A stretch of 64,000 nt of DNA, from the NCBI GenBank assembly GCA_031272885.1, contig JAISSX010000057.1:124001-188000 (forward strand), written 5' to 3'. This document shows positions 44,126-53,419 of the stretch, one piece after another (position 1 is the stretch's first letter; each line of letters starts with the position of its first letter). The notes beneath the pieces were generated by a model that was not told the DNA's origin, did not search any database, and saw nothing but the letters and a program-made list of their open reading frames with translations. The position numbers and the translations under genes were made by a program. This stretch comes from Bifidobacteriaceae bacterium. GTDB lineage: Bacteria; Actinomycetota; Actinomycetes; Actinomycetales; WQXJ01.

Positions 44126-46753
44126 GTGAATAGCGACCAAACCCCGCGCCTGCCGGCCGTGCCGGATCGTCCCAGCCTGGACGGCCTTGAAGATAAATGG
44201 AATGCCGCCTGGTCACGGCTGGGCACCTATACCTTCCGGGCCGGCACGCCCCGCGCCCGGGTCTATTCGATCGACACCCCGCCTCCCACCGTCTCGGGTT
44301 CGCTGCACGTGGGCCACGTGTTCAGCTACACCCACACCGACATCGTGGCCCGCTACCAGCGCATGTGCGGCCTGGAGGTGTTTTACCCGATGGGCTGGGA
44401 TGACAACGGCCTGCCCACCGAGCGCCGGGTGCAGAACTACTACGGGGTGCGCTGTGACCCGTCGCTGCCGTATGACCCGGACTTTGTGCCGCCGCATGAG
44501 GGGGCCGACGGCAAGTCGGTCAGGGCGGCCGACCAGGTGCCGATCTCGCGCCCCAACTTTGTCGAGTTGTGCGAGCGACTCTCGGCCGAGGACGAGAAGC
44601 AGTTCGAGGCCCTGTGGCGCCATCTTGGCCTGTCGATCGACTGGTCGCAGACCTACCAGACCATCGATCATCACGCCCGCGCCACTTCCCAACTGGCTTT
44701 CCTGCGCAACCTGGCCCGCGGCGAGGCCTACCAGCAGCTTGCCCCCACCTTGTGGGATGTCACCTTCCGCACCGCCGTGGCCCAGGCCGAGTTGGAGGAC
44801 CGGGAACGCCCGGGCGCCTACCACCGGGTTGGCTTCAAGAAGGTGTCCGATGGCGTCCCTGTCTACATCGAGACCACGCGCCCGGAGTTGATACCGGCCT
44901 GTGTGGCCTTGGTGGCCCACCCGGATGATCCGCGCTACCAGCCGTTGTTTGGCCAAGAGGTCGAGGTGCCGCTGTTCGGCACCCGCGTGCCGGTGGTGGC
45001 CCACCACCTGGCGGCCCAAGACAAGGGTTCCGGTATCGCCATGGTCTGCACGTTCGGGGATGTGACCGATGTCGTGTGGTGGCGCGAACTGCACCTGCCC
45101 ACCCGGTCGATCATCGGCTGGGATGGACGCATCCTGGCCGATCCGCCGGAAGGCATCGACACGGCATCGGGCAAGGCGGCCTATGCCGAACTGGCCGGCT
45201 TGACCACGTTCTCGGCCCAGAAGCGGATCGTTGAACTGTTGCAGGCCTCGGGCGACATGGTGGGTGAACCGAAGCCGATCACCCACCCGGTCAAGTTCTT
45301 CGAGAAGGGCGACAAGCCGCTGGAGATTGTCTCCACCCGCCAGTGGTACCTGAAGAACGGCGGCGTGGACCTGGACCTGCGGGCGGCGCTGCTGGGCCGC
45401 GGCCAGGAGTTGGACTGGTACCCGGATTTCATGCGGGTGCGCTACCAGAACTGGGTGGAGGGCTTGAACTCGGACTGGCTGATTTCGCGCCAGCGCTTTT
45501 TCGGTGTGCCGTTCCCGGTCTGGTACCCGTTGGACGGCGCCGGCAACCCGGACTACGACCATCCGATCACCCCGGCGGAGGCCGATCTGCCGATCGACCC
45601 GGCTTCGGACGTGCCGGCCGGCTACACCGAGGCGCAGCGCGGCCAGGCGGGTGGCTTTATCGGCGACCCGGACGTGATGGACACATGGGCCACCTCGTCC
45701 CTGACGCCGCAGATCGCCTGCCACTGGCGTGATGACCCGGACCTGTTCGCCGCCACCTTCCCCATGGATCTGCGCCCGCAGGCCCAGGACATCATCCGCA
45801 CCTGGCTGTTCGCCACGGTGGTGCGGGCCCACCTGGAAGCCGCCTCGCTGCCCTGGTCCAAGGCCGCCATCAGCGGTTTCATCCTGGACCCGGACCGCAA
45901 GAAGATGTCCAAGTCGAAGGGCAACGTGGTCACGCCGATGGGCCTGCTGGAAGAACACGGGTCCGATGCCGTGCGCTACTGGGCGGCCTGCGCCCGGCTC
46001 GGTACGGACGCGGCTTTCGAGGTGGGCCAGATGAAGATCGGCCGCCGCTTGGCCATCAAGATTCTGAACGCCTCCAAGTTTGCGCTGGGCTTCCTGGCCG
46101 AGGGCGGGACGGCCGGTACGCCGCTGGCCCTGGACCCGGCCGCCGTGACCGACCCGCTGGACCGGTCCATGCTGGCGGCCCTGGCCGAGGTGGTGGCCAA
46201 GGCCGGCCAGGCCCTGGCCGCCTACGACCATGTGCGGGCGCTGGAAGCGACCGAGACGTTCTTCTGGACCTTCTGCGACGACTACATCGAACTGGTCAAA
46301 GACCGGGCCCACGGCCAGGGCGACCTGGCCGCGGTGGCCTCCGCCCGCACCGCGTTGGGCCTGGCCTTGGATGTGTTGTTGCGCCTGTTTGCGCCGTTCC
46401 AGCCGTTTGCCACCGAAGAGGTGTGGAGTTGGTGGCACGCCGACGGCGCTTCGGTGCATCGGGCCACCTGGCCGGCGCCGGAAGAGCTGCCGGCCGGTGG
46501 CGACCCGGCCGTGTTGGCGCTGGCCGGCCAGGTGCTGGGCGTGCTGCGCAAGGCCAAGTCCGAAGCCAAGCTGTCGATGCGGGCCGAGTTCGCCAGTGCC
46601 ACCGTAACGGTGCCGACGGCCGGTTTGGCGGCGGCCCAGGCCGCCCTCGGCGACATCAAGTCAGCCGGCCGGGCCCGCGCGCTGACCTTGGCGGGCGGGG
46701 ACGTGGAGGTCCCTGCACTGACCGCCTCAGAGCTAGTTCCACCGGAAGGATAG
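44126..46753 (+). CDS. valS: Valyl-tRNA synthetase
   Basis: An 875-residue class Ia synthetase charging tRNA-Val. HVGH (61-64) is the HIGH motif and KMSKS lies near residue 593; the editing domain falls between them. The length is that of the shorter actinobacterial form without the long C-terminal coiled coil of E. coli ValS. The GTG start at 44126 follows a short AGGA, 28 bp after the kinase gene. No T-box leader is possible in the 28-bp gap. Confidence 0.95.
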   Translation: MNSDQTPRLPAVPDRPSLDGLEDKWNAAWSRLGTYTFRAGTPRARVYSIDTPPPTVSGSLHVGHVFSYTHTDIVARYQRMCGLEVFYPMGWDDNGLPTERRVQNYYGVRCDPSLPYDPDFVPPHEGADGKSVRAADQVPISRPNFVELCERLSAEDEKQFEALWRHLGLSIDWSQTYQTIDHHARATSQLAFLRNLARGEAYQQLAPTLWDVTFRTAVAQAELEDRERPGAYHRVGFKKVSDGVPVYIETTRPELIPACVALVAHPDDPRYQPLFGQEVEVPLFGTRVPVVAHHLAAQDKGSGIAMVCTFGDVTDVVWWRELHLPTRSIIGWDGRILADPPEGIDTASGKAAYAELAGLTTFSAQKRIVELLQASGDMVGEPKPITHPVKFFEKGDKPLEIVSTRQWYLKNGGVDLDLRAALLGRGQELDWYPDFMRVRYQNWVEGLNSDWLISRQRFFGVPFPVWYPLDGAGNPDYDHPITPAEADLPIDPASDVPAGYTEAQRGQAGGFIGDPDVMDTWATSSLTPQIACHWRDDPDLFAATFPMDLRPQAQDIIRTWLFATVVRAHLEAASLPWSKAAISGFILDPDRKKMSKSKGNVVTPMGLLEEHGSDAVRYWAACARLGTDAAFEVGQMKIGRRLAIKILNASKFALGFLAEGGTAGTPLALDPAAVTDPLDRSMLAALAEVVAKAGQALAAYDHVRALEATETFFWTFCDDYIELVKDRAHGQGDLAAVASARTALGLALDVLLRLFAPFQPFATEEVWSWWHADGASVHRATWPAPEELPAGGDPAVLALAGQVLGVLRKAKSEAKLSMRAEFASATVTVPTAGLAAAQAALGDIKSAGRARALTLAGGDVEVPALTASELVPPEG

Positions 46754-46759
46754 AAGAGC

Positions 46760-48064
46760 ATGTCCCAATGCGATGTTGCCGTCATCGGAGCCGGCATCGT
46801 CGGTTCGTCCATCGCCTTTCACCTGGCCCAGGCCGGTCACCGGGTCCTGGTGATCGACAAGACGGCCGGGCCGGGCGAGGGTTCCACCTCCGCCTCCAGC
46901 GGCATTGTGCGCTACGAATACAGCGCCCTGGAGTCCGTCATCAGCGCCTGGGAAAGCTCGTTCATCTGGGCTGACCTGCGGGCTTACCTGGACCTGCCGG
47001 CCGGGCGGCCGGTGGCCGGGTTCCACCGGAACGGCATGTTGATCCTGGATTCGCCGTCCTTTAGCCGCGAGCACCTGCGCGAGCACTTCAACTTTGTGGG
47101 CATCGAGTACGTGGAATGGGACGCGGACCAACTGGCCGCCCAACTGCCTGGCATCGACACCGGCGTCTTCTATCCCCCCAAGCGGATCGACGACGACGCC
47201 TTCTGGGATGAACCGACCGAGCGGTTGGGGGCGGTGTTGACGCCGCAGGCCGGCTTCGTGGACGACCCCCGCCTGGCGGCCCAGAACTTCTTCGAGGGCG
47301 CCCAGTTGTTGGGGGTACAGGGCCTGTTCCGCCGGCGGGTCACGGCGCTGGCGCCGCTGCCCGATGGCGCGTGGCGGCTGACGTTGGACGACGCCACCGT
47401 GGTGGAGGCACCGGTGGTGGTCAACGCCGCCGGCCCCTGGTCCGGCGAGGTCAACCGGTTGGCCGGGGTGGGGGCCGAGTTCAAGATCCACACCCGGCCG
47501 ATGCGCCAGGAGGTCCACCCGGTGGCCGCTCCCCCGGGTTTCAACCGACCGGGCGCCATCGGGCCCGTGGTGACGGACGAAGACCTGGGCTACTACCTGC
47601 GGCCGGAGCCCTCGGGTTCGCTGATTGTGGGCGGGGCCGAACCGGAATGCGACCCGCCCACCTGGGTGGACGGCCCGGTGGACCAGGTCGACATGAACCG
47701 CACCGCCGCCCTGTTCGAGGCCCAGATCACGCGGGCGGCGCGGCGCTTCCCGGGCCTGGCCATTCCACCGCGGCCGGCCGGCGTGGTGGGTGTCTACGAC
47801 GTGGCGGATGACTGGACGGCCATCTTGGACAAGACCGATGCGCCCGGCTTCTTCGTGGCCATCGGCACCAGCGGCAATAACTTCAAGAACGGGCCGGTGA
47901 TCGGGCAGTACATGACGGCGCTGATTGCTGCGGCCGCCGCCGGGCAGGACACGGACGTGGCGCCGGTGGTGTGGCGCGGGCCCGTTACCGGGTTGGAAGT
48001 CGACCTGAGCTTCTTCTCCCGCCTGCGCGAACTACGTTCAAACGTCGGATCAGCATCGGGGTAG
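46760..48064 (+). CDS. FAD-dependent amino-acid/sarcosine oxidase-like (DAO family)
   Basis: A 434-residue flavoprotein. The FAD loop is VIGAGIVGSS (GxGxxG at 10-15), with VIDKTAG at the end of strand 2 and VVNAAGPWSG and IGTSGNNFKNGP in the C-terminal FAD contact. The family oxidises secondary or primary amines such as sarcosine, glycine or D-amino acids. Because an amino-acid ABC importer follows, I infer uptake and oxidation of an amino acid or N-methyl amino acid. ATG 46760 lies 6 bp after valS. Confidence 0.85.
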   Translation: MSQCDVAVIGAGIVGSSIAFHLAQAGHRVLVIDKTAGPGEGSTSASSGIVRYEYSALESVISAWESSFIWADLRAYLDLPAGRPVAGFHRNGMLILDSPSFSREHLREHFNFVGIEYVEWDADQLAAQLPGIDTGVFYPPKRIDDDAFWDEPTERLGAVLTPQAGFVDDPRLAAQNFFEGAQLLGVQGLFRRRVTALAPLPDGAWRLTLDDATVVEAPVVVNAAGPWSGEVNRLAGVGAEFKIHTRPMRQEVHPVAAPPGFNRPGAIGPVVTDEDLGYYLRPEPSGSLIVGGAEPECDPPTWVDGPVDQVDMNRTAALFEAQITRAARRFPGLAIPPRPAGVVGVYDVADDWTAILDKTDAPGFFVAIGTSGNNFKNGPVIGQYMTALIAAAAAGQDTDVAPVVWRGPVTGLEVDLSFFSRLRELRSNVGSASG

Positions 48065-48086
48065 ACCGGCCTGCCGGCCGGTCTAC
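48061..48086 (+). terminator. Putative terminator after the oxidase gene
   Basis: A perfect 10-bp stem (48061-48070 / 48077-48086) overlaps the TAG stop of the oxidase. There is no T run. The next gene starts 200 bp on, so a transcription break here is plausible. Confidence 0.5.
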
Positions 48087-48284
48087 CCAGACGCTGCCGC
48101 GCCATACTTGCCTGGCGCGTCTCCTGTCGCGCCTGGGGCGCGCCTCGTCGACACGCGTCGTGGGTGGCCGGGTTGGCAGTGTATGTTCAGACAGCCTGCG
48201 GCGCTTTACCAGGTGGAAACCGAATTGTGAGAAGCTGTACCGCCAAAGTCGAGACCCCGAAGGACCCCGAAAGGAATCCCTCTC

Positions 48285-49187
48285 ATGCGTCAAACCACAG
48301 CCAAATGGCTGGTGCCGTTGACCGTGGCGGCCCTGGCCGCCCTGGCGGCCTGCGGGTCACCCGTCAAGGACCAGTCATCCGATGCCGGCAGTTCGCCATC
48401 GGGCGCCGCCGTCGAGGCCACTGATACGACCACAGACACAGCTACGGAAGCCACCGTAGACGAAGGTACCGAGACCGCTACCGAAGCCGCCCTGAGCTTC
48501 ACCCCCATCGAGGCCGGCAAGCTGACGGTCTGCACCAACCCGCCCTACGCCCCGTTCGAAGACGTGGTGGGCGGCGAAGTGGTTGGCTTCGACCTTGACC
48601 TGATGGCCGAGGTGGCCAAGGACCTGGGCCTGGAGCTGTCCATCCGCGAAGCGCCGTTCGAGTCGATCGAATCGGCCGCGTCGCTGGAGAGCGGCGACTG
48701 CGACGTGGGCGCCTCGGCCCTGGGTATCACTCCCGAACGCCAGGCCAAGATGCTCTTCTCCGAGCCCTACTACGAGTCCCAGATGGGCATCCTGGTGGCG
48801 GCCGATTCCGGCATCGAGGGCCTGGCCGATCTGGCCGGCAAGGATATCGGCGTGCAGCAGGGCACCACGGGCGAAGACTGGGCCAAAGAACGGCCCGAAA
48901 TTGCCGACACGCTGCGCCAATACGAAAACCTGGGCGACCAGATGACGGCCCTCAAGGCTGGGGACGTGGTGGGCGTCATCAACGACACCCCCACCCTGAC
49001 GCCGTACGTCGAAGAGGGCTACAAGGTGCTGACCGGCCTAGAGGGCGTGGAGACCGAGCCGTTCGGTTTCGTCATCAAGCTGGACAACCAGCCCCTGGTG
49101 GACGCCGTCAACGCCACCCTGACCCGGGTCAAGGCAGACGGCACCTACGACCAGTTGCTGGACAAGTGGGAGCTGGCCACCAGCTAG
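48285..49187 (+). CDS. Amino-acid ABC transporter substrate-binding lipoprotein
   Basis: A 300-residue family 3 solute-binding protein. Lipobox ALAAC (C23) followed by a Thr/Ala/Glu linker of about 40 residues; mature domain begins LTVCTNPPYAPFEDV and includes GFDLDLMAEVAKDLG, AASLESGDCDVGASA and IGVQQGTTGEDW. The fold binds polar or charged amino acids. A GGCCC/GGGCC hairpin between this gene and the permease could raise its mRNA level relative to the membrane subunits. Confidence 0.92.
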   Translation: MRQTTAKWLVPLTVAALAALAACGSPVKDQSSDAGSSPSGAAVEATDTTTDTATEATVDEGTETATEAALSFTPIEAGKLTVCTNPPYAPFEDVVGGEVVGFDLDLMAEVAKDLGLELSIREAPFESIESAASLESGDCDVGASALGITPERQAKMLFSEPYYESQMGILVAADSGIEGLADLAGKDIGVQQGTTGEDWAKERPEIADTLRQYENLGDQMTALKAGDVVGVINDTPTLTPYVEEGYKVLTGLEGVETEPFGFVIKLDNQPLVDAVNATLTRVKADGTYDQLLDKWELATS

Positions 49188-49237
49188 CACCATCGAGCCT
49201 GGCCCAATGACGGGCCCCAACTGACCGAGGCGGCGAC

Positions 49238-50347
49238 GTGGACTTCCTGATCCCATTCATGCAGGTATGGGTGATCGCGGAACTCTGCGTCGCCGCCGTC
49301 ATGTTGGTGTTGACGGCCCTGCCCCACTTCTACACCACCGCCGCGCCCCGCACCGCCTCGCTGACCTTGGGCTTGGTGCTGCTGGCCTATCCGGTGGGCA
49401 TCTTCATCGACAAGGGCACGGGCCCTAAAGACCCCCTGCCGGTGGCGCTGGGCAACATCTTCGTGGTCTACCTGCCGGGTGTCTTGATGGCGGGGGCCGT
49501 CCTGCTGGCGGTGGTAACGCTGATTCGCCGCCCCAAGGTGACCACCCCCAAACGGGGCCTGAAGCGGTCCGACAAACGCGCCATCGGGCGCGGCCTGCAG
49601 TACGGGCTGTTCCTGGCGTTGCTGATAGTGGTCGTGATTCAGATGAACTGGGACTACCTGTCCCAGCGTTTCTTCACCGTGGCAGCGCTGCGCGAAGCCT
49701 GGCCCGACCAGATGATCCACGCCCTGCTCAACACCCTGAAGTACACGCTGGGGGCGTTCGCGGTCTCGCTCACCTTGGGCATGATCCTGGCCCTGGCCAA
49801 GCTCAGTTCGGTCAAGCTGTACCGCTACCTGGCCACCGGCTATATCGAGTTGTTCCGCGGCCTGCCGGCCCTGCTGATCGTCATGGCTGTGGCCTACGGC
49901 GTGCCGATGGCGCTGGGCATCCGCATCCCCACGCTGGCCCTGAAGGCCGCCATCGCCCTGGGTCTGGTGTCTGCCGCCTACATGGCCGAATCGCTGCGGG
50001 CCGGCATCCAGGCGGTACCCAAAGGCCAGGTCGAGGCGGCCCGCTCGCTGGGCATGTCCTACGGCCAAACCATGATCTCCGTGGTGATTCCGCAGGCCAT
50101 CCGGATTGTGCTGCCGCCGGTCACCAACGAGATCATCCTGCTGACCAAGGACACCTCTTTGGTCTACCTGGCGGGTGTCACCATGGCCGAATGGGAGCTG
50201 ACCAAGTTGGCCCGTGAATCGGTGGCGGAGCCCTACGGCGGCTTGACCGCGCTGTTCGCCATCGGCGCCTGCTACCTGATCATCACCCTGCCGCTGGGCT
50301 TCCTGGTGCGGCGCATGGAAAAGGGCTTCGGAAAGGCGCGGGCATGA
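49238..50347 (+). CDS. Amino-acid ABC transporter permease with extra N-terminal helices
   Basis: A 369-residue permease. The HisM/GlnP-type core starts near residue 113 and shows [22 protein letters not shown] and the EAA loop [23 protein letters not shown]. Ahead of it are about 110 residues with three hydrophobic segments (about 5-27, 41-60, 70-93), which ordinary family members lack. Either the start is correct and this is a fused membrane domain, or the true start is further in. The GTG at 49238 has GAGGCGG nearby. Coupled to the ATPase by ATGA. Confidence 0.85.
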   Translation: MDFLIPFMQVWVIAELCVAAVMLVLTALPHFYTTAAPRTASLTLGLVLLAYPVGIFIDKGTGPKDPLPVALGNIFVVYLPGVLMAGAVLLAVVTLIRRPKVTTPKRGLKRSDKRAIGRGLQYGLFLALLIVVVIQMNWDYLSQRFFTVAALREAWPDQMIHALLNTLKYTLGAFAVSLTLGMILALAKLSSVKLYRYLATGYIELFRGLPALLIVMAVAYGVPMALGIRIPTLALKAAIALGLVSAAYMAESLRAGIQAVPKGQVEAARSLGMSYGQTMISVVIPQAIRIVLPPVTNEIILLTKDTSLVYLAGVTMAEWELTKLARESVAEPYGGLTALFAIGACYLIITLPLGFLVRRMEKGFGKARA

Positions 50348-51234
50348 GCGACGTTGTTGTCCAGATCGAGGGCCTGCACAAGTCGTTTGGCGACCACCAT
50401 GTGCTGAAGGGCATCGACCTGACTATCCATGAGCGCGAGGTGGTGTGCGTGATCGGGCCGTCCGGGTCCGGCAAGTCCACCCTGCTGCGCTGCGTCAACA
50501 TGCTGGAACAGCCTTCTGCCGGGCGGGTCTGGCTGTTGGGTACCGAGGTGACCGATCCGGAGGTGGACCTGGACGAGGTCCGCACCCACGTGGGCATGGT
50601 GTTCCAACAGTTCAACCTGTTCCCACACAAGACCGTACTGGGCAACCTGACGTTAGCCCAGGTCAAGGTGTTGGGACGGTCCAGGGCGGAGGCTGAGGCC
50701 GTGGCCCGGCGCAACCTGGAACAGGTGGGGCTGGCGGACCGGGCGGACGCCTATCCGGCCCAACTGTCCGGCGGCCAGCAGCAGCGGGTGGCGATTGCCC
50801 GCGCCCTGTCGATGGACCCCAAGCTGATGTTGTTCGACGAGCCGACCTCTGCCCTTGACCCGGAGTTGGTGGGCGACGTGTTGGCCGTCATGCGCGACCT
50901 GGCCAAGGCCGGCATGACCATGATGGTGGTGACCCACGAGATGGCGTTCGCGCGGGATGTGGGCGACCGCGTGGTGTTCATGGACGATGGCGTGGTGGTG
51001 GAGGACGGCCCGGCCGCCCAAGTGATCACCGACCCCCAGACCGAGCGGGCGCGGGTCTTCCTGCACCGGGTGCTGCATCCCACCGAGGTGGACGATGCCG
51101 AGTTGGGCCAGACCGATGCCAGCCGCGCGGCCGCGGCGTCCGAACGCGGGCGAGGCGGGCACGGCCACCGGCCGCCACGCGCCGGCGGCTACGGGGCCGG
51201 CGGCGCCTCGCCGATCAAACTCACCGACCACTAG
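50344..51234 (+). CDS. Amino-acid ABC transporter ATPase (GlnQ-like)
   Basis: A 296-residue subunit with GPSGSGKST (38-46), [25 protein letters not shown] and the switch His in VTHEMAF. The usual family length is about 245 residues; here a Gly/Arg/His-rich tail of about 45 residues follows, ending PIKLTDH. The DNA encoding that tail is one copy of a direct repeat whose other copy is at 58115-58164, so the tail may have been created or replaced by an insertion event. Confidence 0.9.
   Translation: MSDVVVQIEGLHKSFGDHHVLKGIDLTIHEREVVCVIGPSGSGKSTLLRCVNMLEQPSAGRVWLLGTEVTDPEVDLDEVRTHVGMVFQQFNLFPHKTVLGNLTLAQVKVLGRSRAEAEAVARRNLEQVGLADRADAYPAQLSGGQQQRVAIARALSMDPKLMLFDEPTSALDPELVGDVLAVMRDLAKAGMTMMVVTHEMAFARDVGDRVVFMDDGVVVEDGPAAQVITDPQTERARVFLHRVLHPTEVDDAELGQTDASRAAAASERGRGGHGHRPPRAGGYGAGGASPIKLTDH
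51183..51231 (+). repeat. Direct repeat L, left edge of the catabolic island
   Basis: Matches 58115-58164 in the same orientation: 20 identical bp (51183-51202 = 58115-58134), a short imperfect part with one indel, then 22 identical bp (51210-51231 = 58143-58164, GCCGATCAAACTCACCGACC and two more). It forms the last codons of the GlnQ-like ATPase gene, as in attachment sites at gene 3' ends. Confidence 0.85.
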
Positions 51235-51260
51235 GTCTCCCACAGGGTTGGTATGCGGTA

Positions 51261-51274
51261 GTATACAACCGCAT
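51261..51274. promoter_or_regulatory. Candidate GntR operator 1 (GTATACANNNGCAT)
   Basis: GTATACAACCGCAT, 31 bp before the MFS start. The GTATAC palindrome also lies in a wider imperfect inverted arrangement with GTAT at 51251-51254. The same 11 defined bases recur at 52603-52616. Confidence 0.6.
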
Positions 51275-51305
51275 CCTGCCCCCTTCCCTGGAGGAACACT
51301 AGGCC

Positions 51306-52517
51306 ATGAACCGGGAACTGGTCCGCATCTACGTGGTCAACGCCCAGTACTCCCTGGCGCTTGGCGTGGGCGGCGTCATGCTGACCTACTTCGCCCTGGC
51401 CCGCGACCTTGATCTGGGCACCATCTCCCTGCTCACGGCCCTGTCCGCCGTCACCCAGATGGGTGCCCGTCTACCGCTTGGCTGGGCCCTGCGCTACGTC
51501 ACCGACCGGTTCGTCATGCTGGTGGCCCTGGCCACCCTGATCGCCTCCATGATGTCCGCCCTGGCCATTCCCGGCCTGGCCGGCCTGGTGGTGGCGCAAC
51601 TGTTGCAGGGCACCTCGCGGGCCGGCTTCTGGAGCGCCAGCCAGACCCACGTCATCCGCGCCGCGGCCGTGCCGGTCAAGGGCCTGTCCCGCTCCACCCT
51701 CATCACTTCGGCCTGTTCCATCGCCGGCCCCCTGGTGGCCGGTTGGCTGGCTGGGGTCAACCTGCCCCTGACCGCCTGGGTGGTGGCCGCCGCCGCCCTA
51801 CTGGGCTTCATCGTGGCCTGGACCATGCGCCCCTTCCCCGTGTTCAAGCCCCCGGCCCAGCCCCAAGAGGGCAAGGTGTGGCGCCGGCCCGGCGTCCGCA
51901 TGGCCTCGGCGGGGGCACTGGTGGGCGGCGCCTGGCACGTCACCTTGAGCACGTTTGTGCCGGTGGTGTTGACCGAGGCCGGTTGGAGACCGCTCGGCAT
52001 CGGCGTGGTGGGCGCCATCGCCAACGGCATGCTGCTGGTGGGGACCACCGTCTGCGGGCAGTTGAAACCCCGCGCCTTCGCCGTCGGCATCACCATTGGT
52101 GGCGTCACCGGCGCCCTGGGCATCGCCTGCCTGGGCCTGGCCTCGGTGGTGCCGGCCATCACCATTGGCGCCCTCGTCCTTTCCGGCGCCGGCACCGGTG
52201 CCGTCATGACACTGGGCCCGGCCCTTGCGGCCGAAACGGTCCACGCCGAAGAGCGCGGCGCCGCCGTGGTGGTGACCGGTTCGTTCCGGGCCGGCGCCCT
52301 GTTGGCCGTGCCGTTAGCGGCCTCGGGTTTGACGCTGGTCCTGCCGGTAGCCCTTGTGATGAGCCTCTTGGGTACCGTGGTGGGCCTGCCCGTGCTGGCG
52401 GTAGGACACGGCCAAAGGCGCCGCACCCGCCAGGCCGGGCGGGCCGAGGTTCCGGCGGCAGGGCCCGATGCCGCCCCCGGGCTGGCGGTCGAGGCCACCT
52501 CCCCAGCCATCGGCTGA
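51306..52517 (+). CDS. MFS transporter
   Basis: A 403-residue permease with about twelve hydrophobic segments in two halves split by a loop near residue 185 (FKPPAQPQEGKVWRRPG). The first half has PLGWALRYVTDR between helices 2 and 3, the usual MFS signature region. ATG 51306 is preceded by GGAGG at 11 nt. It opens the island and shares a candidate operator with the amidase operon, so it probably imports the same or a related compound, or exports a product. Confidence 0.85.
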   Translation: MNRELVRIYVVNAQYSLALGVGGVMLTYFALARDLDLGTISLLTALSAVTQMGARLPLGWALRYVTDRFVMLVALATLIASMMSALAIPGLAGLVVAQLLQGTSRAGFWSASQTHVIRAAAVPVKGLSRSTLITSACSIAGPLVAGWLAGVNLPLTAWVVAAAALLGFIVAWTMRPFPVFKPPAQPQEGKVWRRPGVRMASAGALVGGAWHVTLSTFVPVVLTEAGWRPLGIGVVGAIANGMLLVGTTVCGQLKPRAFAVGITIGGVTGALGIACLGLASVVPAITIGALVLSGAGTGAVMTLGPALAAETVHAEERGAAVVVTGSFRAGALLAVPLAASGLTLVLPVALVMSLLGTVVGLPVLAVGHGQRRRTRQAGRAEVPAAGPDAAPGLAVEATSPAIG

Positions 52518-52579
52518 CGCCACCCGGCCGGCGCGCCCCGGTGCGCGAAAACAGTTCGTAACGCGCTTTTACAAAGACC

Positions 52580-52609
52580 TTACCGGGCGTTTACCGCCAT
52601 CGGTATACA
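52580..52609 (+). promoter_or_regulatory. Candidate promoter of the amidase operon
   Basis: TTACCG (52580-52585) and TATACA (52604-52609) are separated by 18 bp, giving a plausible -35/-10 pair about 80 bp before the amidase ATG. The -10 box is inside the candidate operator. Confidence 0.5.
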
Positions 52610-52616
52610 GGTGCAT
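52603..52616. promoter_or_regulatory. Candidate GntR operator 2 (GTATACANNNGCAT)
   Basis: GTATACAGGTGCAT overlaps the -10 box of the amidase operon. It matches operator 1 at all 11 defined positions. FCD-type GntR proteins such as UxuR/ExuR bind GGTATACC-like sites, so the island's own GntR protein is the obvious candidate. Confidence 0.6.
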
Positions 52617-52691
52617 GCAAGTGGGTTAGCCTCAAATCATCACCGACGAAACCAACCATCGGCCCGTGCCCGCGGGCGGTCAGGAGTCATG

Positions 52692-53381
52692 ATGCCGGCA
52701 CCCAAGCCGTGGGAAGACCTGATCCCCACGCAAGACGTCACCAGCTTCGCCAGCGGCGCGGCCGCCATCGCCCGCCCCATCACCGCCGGCACCCGGCCCG
52801 CCCTGGTAATAGTCGACATGACCCTGGCCTTCGTCGACTCGGCCTACCCCACCGGCCACTCCGAAACCGGCTGGCCGGCCGTCGCCGCCAACGCCACCCT
52901 GCTGGACGCGGCCCGCCAGATGGGCCTACCGATCTTCTTCACCCAGGCCTACCCAGACCCATACCACGTGGTGACACCGGCCGAACGCGGCCGCTGGAAG
53001 ACCCAAGGCGCGCCACCGGTCAGCTCGGACCTGCCGCCCGGGGACGTCATCGTCGACCAACTGACCCCCCAGCCGGGCGAAATCATCATCTACAAGGGCG
53101 CCAAACCGTCCGGCTTCTTCGGCACGCCGCTGGCCTCGTTCCTCACCTTCAGCGGCGTCGACACCGTGATCGTCACGGGCATGACCACCTCCGGGTGTGT
53201 GCGGGCCACCGCCCTGGACGCCTTCCAACACAACTTCCACGTCATCATTCCCCACGAGTGCGCGGCCGATCGCTCCCAGATCTCACACAAGGTCAACCTG
53301 TTCGACATGCACATGAAGTACCTCGATGTGGCCAGCCTCGAGGAGACGCTGGCCTACCTCAGCGCCACCACCGCCGCCTAG
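52692..53381 (+). CDS. Isochorismatase-fold amidohydrolase
   Basis: A 229-residue cysteine hydrolase. The triad is visible: D42 (IVDMTLAFVD), the Lys in YKGAKPSGFFGT (K135) and C169 (MTTSGCVRAT). Related enzymes hydrolyse N-carbamoylsarcosine, ureidoacrylate (RutB) or maleamate. With a deacetylase-fold hydrolase and an SsuBC/ThiXZ-like importer after it, a carbamoyl- or amide-containing breakdown product is the likely substrate. ATG 52692 has AGGAG 5 nt upstream; ATG 52689 is possible. Confidence 0.85.
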   Translation: MPAPKPWEDLIPTQDVTSFASGAAAIARPITAGTRPALVIVDMTLAFVDSAYPTGHSETGWPAVAANATLLDAARQMGLPIFFTQAYPDPYHVVTPAERGRWKTQGAPPVSSDLPPGDVIVDQLTPQPGEIIIYKGAKPSGFFGTPLASFLTFSGVDTVIVTGMTTSGCVRATALDAFQHNFHVIIPHECAADRSQISHKVNLFDMHMKYLDVASLEETLAYLSATTAA

Positions 53382-53419
53382 AGCCCCGTCTAACCCAGCC
53401 CCCCAGAAAGGCCACCGCC

